64,000 nucleotides of DNA, taken from the NCBI GenBank assembly GCA_018296165.2, contig JACKQL020000050.1:327639-391638 (forward strand), written 5' to 3'. The notes beneath the pieces were generated by a model, which saw only the letters and a list, made by a program, of their open reading frames with translations, was not told the DNA's origin and made no database searches. Made by a program: the position numbers and the translations under genes. This stretch comes from Termitomyces sp. T153. Taxonomy: Eukaryota; Basidiomycota; Agaricomycetes; Agaricales; Lyophyllaceae. Of this stretch, positions 56,942 to 64,000 are shown piece by piece; the stretch's first letter is position 1; the number at the start of each line of letters is the position of its first letter.

Positions 56942-58197
56942 TCATCGCGAATCTTGGTACCGATGCATTAACTCAGGATCCACAAACTTCATCCTTCCTC
57001 TCCCTAAATTATATAGACTCGATCAGCACGCTCTCAAACACGAAGCCAACGACGAGAGGACGTACCCTTAAACCTTACACCCCCACTATTACTTACCAAG
57101 TCCTTTTCATACTTCTCCTTAATCTTCTGCAGCTCCTTCTTTCTTGCCTCTTCCAACCTCTCTTTCTCTTCACGTTCCAACCTGGCATCATATTCTTCCT
57201 CCGTCTCCTCCCTCGGCGCATCAGACTTAGAAGGAGGGGAATCCCGGTCAAGCGAGCGCGAGCGCGAATGCTTGCGTTTTGACTTTTTCTTCTTGCGGTG
57301 GCGTCGCCTCTCGGGGCTGGGACTGCGTGATACGGAAAGGGATATAGACCGTCTATGAGAGCGTTTTTCCGACTTGGATGGTTCTTCTGTTGGGGGTTTG
57401 GCTAGACACGTAGCGGCGTAAGTGACTGGTTCTAAGAATTAAAGTTTGCCGAAAGACGAACCTGGAGGCTTGCGCAACTCGAGCTCCCCACAGTTTGAGA
57501 TGACTACGGGTGTAAGTGGACGGCTCTTCCCATCAACGGGCATCGTCGAAATTTTCTGTACAATGTCGAATCCACGGATAACGCGACCGAACACGACATG
57601 TTTGCCTATTGGAATAGAGGTCAGGACGATAACAAGGCAATGCAAAAGAAGAGATGTACCGTTTAGATGCGGGCATTCACGGAGTGTAATAAAGAACTGC
57701 GAATTATTGGTATTTGAGCCCTTATTTGCCATACACAAGAGTGCCTCCGCGTCCAATGGTCGCTCGAGATCTTCGTCTACAAAGGAGCTGCCATAGATGG
57801 ACTCCCCGCCTGTACCATTGAATTTGGTAAAATCTGGGTACTGTTAATACATGTTAAACACGTGTAGTAAATGAGTCGTACCTCCTCCTTGGATCATGAA
57901 ATCCTGTATCGAGCGGTGTATGGTGCTGTTCTTGTAGTACAGAGGATGCTGGCTAGACGGCGAGATGCCTCGTTCACCTGTACACAGCGTACGAAAACTG
58001 CAAAATTCAAGGCTTGAGCGAACACGCGACGAGTAAACCTACTTTTCTGCAGTTTTGGGCGCCGTGTCATTGAAGAGTTCAAATATCACCCTTCACGAGC
58101 TTGAGAATGTATTTTATAGACACCAATCTAAAATAACGAACCTTCCAAGTGGTTGGTTGTCGACAGTAAAGTCGAAAAAGGTCCGAGGGCGGACCAT
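56942..58197 (-). CDS. SR-type cyclophilin (peptidyl-prolyl isomerase)
   Basis: Catalyses cis-trans isomerisation of prolyl bonds, probably on splicing factors. Start at 58197: MVRPRTFFDFTVDNQPLGR, then VIFELFNDTAPKTAEK, ERGISPSSQHPLYYKNSTIH and RSIQDFMIQGGDFTKFNG (catalytic Arg, Phe, Met and Gln in place), LLCMANKGSNTNNSQFFITL and CPHLNGKHVVFGRVIRGFDI. The cyclosporin-contact Trp is His (CPHLNG), as in large nuclear cyclophilins such as PPIG. After the domain comes an Arg/Ser/Lys tail (SPSPERRRHRKKKKSKRKHS), then EEEYDARLEREEKERLEEAR (coiled coil) and KGRGRMKFVDPELMHRYQDS at the end. Several ~50-bp introns. Head-to-head with RSR1, 123 bp apart. Confidence 0.9.
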
Positions 58198-58320
58198 GAT
58201 GATGGATGTCGGCTACTATTATTATTATTCTTGTGTCACGGTCAGGCGTCGCGGTCAAATGTTGGCTCTCACGGCAGACAGCTACCCTGTTTCTCCACTC
58301 CATTCCCTCCATCAATCCTC
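58198..58320. promoter_or_regulatory. bidirectional promoter cyclophilin / RSR1
   Basis: 123 bases between the two start codons. A short TATTATTATTATT run lies near 58216. No other motif is clear. Confidence 0.55.
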
Positions 58321-59238
58321 ATGAAGCAGTACAACATTGTCGTTCTCGGAGGTCTGTCCCCCAATTCATAACACATGGCCTCACTGACCTTCACTCTAGC
58401 TGGAGGCGTCGGCAAGTCAGCACTCACAGGTAATAATTCAGGAGCTTCCAAATTTCAACGCTAATGCTCGGCGCAGTTCGTTTCATTAAGGACGTCTTTG
58501 TGGAGAATTACGACCCCACAATAGAAGGTGCGGTTGTTGCTAGGTATATCTCACTTAAGCTCACCGGCGAATGGCAGAGGAGTACCGGAGAAATATCACC
58601 GTCGATGGGCAACTCTCGTTGGTATGTTACCTGCCCATAGCCCGAATACTCGACGTTTGACACGTTTCACCGGAAGCTCGAGGTTCTGGATACTGCAGGA
58701 GCCGAACAATTTGCGTCGCTCAACGAGGTGTATATTAAGGTACATTCATTCTTCATCTTGGGGTTTCTCGTTCTACAATGAATGATTACAGTCGGGACGG
58801 GGATTTGTTCTCGTTTTCAGGCTAGTGCGTTTGCCCATGCTTTATACACTCATCTTATGTTGCTTTCCAGTCTCACGAACGAGGCCAGTCTACGAGAAGT
58901 CGATAATCTGCGGAAGCAAATATATCGAATCAAAGGCGAAGATCGAGTCAGTTGAAACCCGATTGTCACTTCCTCTGATTGACAGGCATCTGCGTTACTT
59001 ACAGGACGTGCCAATCGTCGTCGTCGGCACCAAGCTCGATCTTGTCAGCGAGCGGGAGGTGCAGCGTACAACCATATCCACCCTCGCAAACCGCTGGGCC
59101 CTGCCATTTTTCGAGACGTCTGCCAAGAAGAACTGGCACATAACAGACGTCTTTGAGGACCTCGTGAGGCAAATGCGCCATAAATATCCACAAGAAGTCA
59201 CGAAACCAAAGAAGAAACCACGTTGTATTATTATGTAG
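58321..59238 (+). CDS. RSR1: Ras-family GTPase RSR1/BUD1 (Rap-like)
   Basis: Small GTPase that marks growth and budding sites and recruits polarity factors at the plasma membrane. Exons include 58321-58351, 58400-58429, 58477-58527, 58578-58621, 58677-58739, 58792-58820 and 58871 onward. The spliced protein reads MKQYNIVVLGAGGVGKSALT (P-loop), VENYDPTIEEEYRRNITVDG (effector region), LEVLDTAGAEQFASLNEVYI (switch II), IKSGRGFVLVFSLTNEASL, IVVVGTKLDLVSEREVQ (TKLD base-binding motif) and FFETSAKKNWHITDVFEDLV. It ends PKKKPRCIIM, a CAAX box for prenylation with an upstream Lys run. The residue after DTAG is Ala where Ras has Gln and Rap has Thr. One intron (58821-58870) starts with GC instead of GT. 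Assigned to RSR1 rather than Ras by the DTAGxxQF and YIKSG pattern. Confidence 0.9.
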
Positions 59239-59623
59239 CCCCAGGTAGCCTTTCCATCCTATGTGAGCATGACAATACTCTTTCGCGACCCTGACTAATC
59301 GCGTCCGGCGCCCGATCAAGGCTTTCTATACTTTACGTCGATTTACGCTCATGGACACTACTCATTTACCCAGCATCCATCTACATATACCCTTTCTATT
59401 TAGGCCTATTGTAATTTCCTAGACGCAGGCTTTCGGATACTCATGTCAATGATATATTGCGGGTACATTACTTATGACTTTTCCGGACTGATCGAGTGAG
59501 TGGCAGTGCAATGTTTGTACATGCTATGCAGCGCGGCAAGCTTTGTTTGGTAAATTTTCTACTCCGCCAACTTGATTCCTTGCACTCACCACACCCTCAC
59601 TCTACAGATACACATAAAATAAA
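59239..59623. promoter_or_regulatory. RSR1 3' region and DBP2 promoter
   Basis: No coding signal. The DBP2 leader includes TACACATAAAATAAA just before the ATG at 59624. The rest is not resolved into elements. Confidence 0.4.
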
Positions 59624-62353
<2,730 letters not shown>

Positions 62354-62885
62354 ATCGACTCCTTTTCCCCTGTCATTTACATTTCACTCCTTCACGCCAC
62401 CTGCTCTCATCTTCTGCCCACGCATTCACCCACTACCACCACCACCTTAGTCACTATACCTCCCAGCATCACCCCAGCTTGGCAAGGGACTGTTTTGACA
62501 TAGATTTGTAGACATGTAGACACAAGACAGACCGATATCATCCCACCCTCGCTCGGGACTCACGGCCCTTTTCTATTTTTGCATCGAGATTCTCCACCGT
62601 CTCTTCCCATATCTGCTCTGTCGAGCTTATTAATTTCGATATCAATATCTTGTGCTCTACTTGTTCTACTCGTAATACGATCGTTCGCAGTGTCTCTTGC
62701 GCGTAAATTATTATGATGTTACATTTATATAGTGACTTACTGTAAGATTGGACAATCTTAAGGATGTGCTCGTTCTAAGATTACCTGTACACTTACACGG
62801 TTGCCCGGGAGTGAACTCACATGAGCACCTTCTCACAAACATCCTCTCATGCAGTTTTTCCCAGAGCTACCTGTTTTTGACTATC
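62354..62885. other. DBP2 3' region and hydrolase promoter
   Basis: Pyrimidine-rich sequence with no gene. A TTATATAG stretch near 62728 could serve as a TATA element for the downstream gene, but this is weak. Confidence 0.4.
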
Positions 62886-63989
62886 ATGTCGCTCACCAAG
62901 CAGACCTTAGTTATCGCCGGGCTTGAGGTCAACGTCTATTCTGCCTCATCGACAACCATCGCAGAGCGCAAGGAGGTTGTCGTACTTTTTCTACTTCATG
63001 GGAGGTACGGTCGAGCGGAAGAGGTCGATCCAATTGCACGATCGTTGATCGAACAGACTCAGACGTCGACTAGGGCTCGCAGCCTCCTCATCATCACCTT
63101 CGTAGGTTTCCGCGCCTCTTTTGACTAGATGTTTAGATCAGGTCTTCATGCCTTGCTTTTTTGTAGGATCAAAGAAATCACGGTAAACGTCTCGTTGAGC
63201 GTAAGGGCAATGAAGCCTGGTCAAAAGACAAGACATCCTTGAAACACAATGAACGACATGCGTCAGCCCTTTGCCACCTCCTCATTTCCTCCTCTGACAT
63301 GTATTTCAATACCTCAGTATTGACATGTATGCCATCCAAAGTATGTCGTTTGTTTCTTGATATCTTCAGTGTTGTCCAGATTCCCCTCCTTCAGCTGGTA
63401 CTGCGAGGGACGTTTCCCTCTTGATTGATTTCCTTCCGTCCTTTTTGTACCCAGACAATGAGGCTCATCCCATCGCGGAATGGGCCGTAGCAGGCATTAG
63501 TCTTGGTGGGCATGCGACCTGGATAACACTTGCTACAGGTACGGTTTCCAAACTGGTAAAAATAACGAATGTGTTCGATGTCTCGTAGACGATCGTGTCA
63601 CTACTGGTGTCCCCATCATTGGATGCCCAGACTTCAGCAAACTCATCGCCTACCGTGCGAAGCAGAATGACGTTGAGTTGACGGGGCGGTACTATCCCAA
63701 AAGCTTTAAAGACCTTGTAGCAAAGATGGATCCAGCTTCGCTAACCCAAGGCCCGTTGAACCCCTTCCTTGGGAAGAAAGTCTTAGTTCTGTCAGGTGCC
63801 AATGATACATTGGTCCCATGGGAGGCAAGCGAGGAATTTGTAACACAGAAACTAAACGTCGGCACAACTGGTTTGAAGAAAGTAATTGTTTCCGAGGGTG
63901 TTGGTCATGAGTGCACAGAAAGAATGGTTCAGGAGATGGCTACGTTTGTGGCTGACAATTGCCTTTGCTATAAATCCCACAAATTATAG
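62886..63989 (+). CDS. alpha/beta-hydrolase
   Basis: Serine hydrolase of the alpha/beta fold, probably an esterase; the substrate is unknown. Start at 62886: MSLTKQTLVIAGLEVNVYSA, then VVVLFLLHGRYGRAEEVDPI with the HG oxyanion loop, then an intron and DQRNHGKRLVERKGNEAWSK. Two further introns lead to a short exon with IDMYAIQ and then GTARDVSLLIDFLPSFLYPD. The nucleophile elbow reads WAVAGISLGGHATWITLATD (G-x-S-x-G). DRVTTGVPIIGCPDFSKL is on the next exon. The acid is probably in LVLSGANDTLVPWEASEEFV and the histidine in SEGVGHECTERMVQEMATF. It ends CYKSHKL at 63989, eleven bases before the window end. The catalytic triad looks complete. Confidence 0.88.
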
Positions 63990-64000
63990 ATACCAATATA

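Overview
The window looks like nuclear DNA of a filamentous basidiomycete, most likely an Agaricomycete. The right half has multi-exon genes with ~50-bp GT-AG introns, and the recognisable proteins are fungal housekeeping types. The left half is a nest of retrotransposons of kinds common in mushroom-forming fungi. One 100-base run of N (740-839) is an assembly gap. All identifications come from reading translations and motifs by eye; no database search was run.

Left block, about 1-31.8 kb: a retrotransposon graveyard. From left to right it holds: a CpG-rich gypsy-type LTR fragment on the minus strand (1-739); a gap and decayed filler; a tyrosine-recombinase retrotransposon on the minus strand (2343-7088) with the split-direct-repeat layout of the Ngaro/PAT type; the C-terminal part of a gypsy integrase (minus, ~7.1-8.56 kb); a plus-strand gypsy element from its 5' LTR (9042) to the RT/RNase H region, where it stops at 14513; a complete Ty1/copia element on the minus strand with both LTRs (14514-20121); a decayed stretch with an old LTR; a full-length plus-strand gypsy element (22040-31114) with both LTRs, a polypurine tract and a near-perfect target duplication; and more decayed filler. 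Every coding region is broken by stops and frameshifts. Apart from the first 740 bases the block is nearly free of CpG, and catalytic codons containing CpG have been changed as expected from deamination of methylated C.

Right block, about 31.8-64 kb: CpG returns abruptly. In order: an internally deleted VPS26 copy (pseudogene); a gene for a small secreted protein (minus); a tandemly duplicated, decaying minus-strand unit of unknown nature; VPS34 (minus) divergent from PRE4, the proteasome beta-7 subunit (plus); eIF4B (minus); an intron-containing tRNA-Met; a minus-strand tandem array of class I SAM-dependent methyltransferases (two intact-looking copies, two pseudogenes, one remnant); a DDT/WHIM/PHD chromatin protein (plus); an SR-type cyclophilin (minus) divergent from the small GTPase RSR1 (plus); the DEAD-box helicase DBP2 (plus) with one unusually long intron; and an alpha/beta hydrolase (plus).

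No operon-like logic is expected. The gene pairs that plausibly share control are the two head-to-head pairs with very short promoters (VPS34/PRE4, 166 bp; cyclophilin/RSR1, 123 bp). The methyltransferase array is the one locally expanding family and the most likely lineage-specific function. The most unusual features are the Ngaro-type repeat architecture, the CpG-decay signature at catalytic codons, the methyltransferase array with a conversion-like tract, and the long DBP2 intron.
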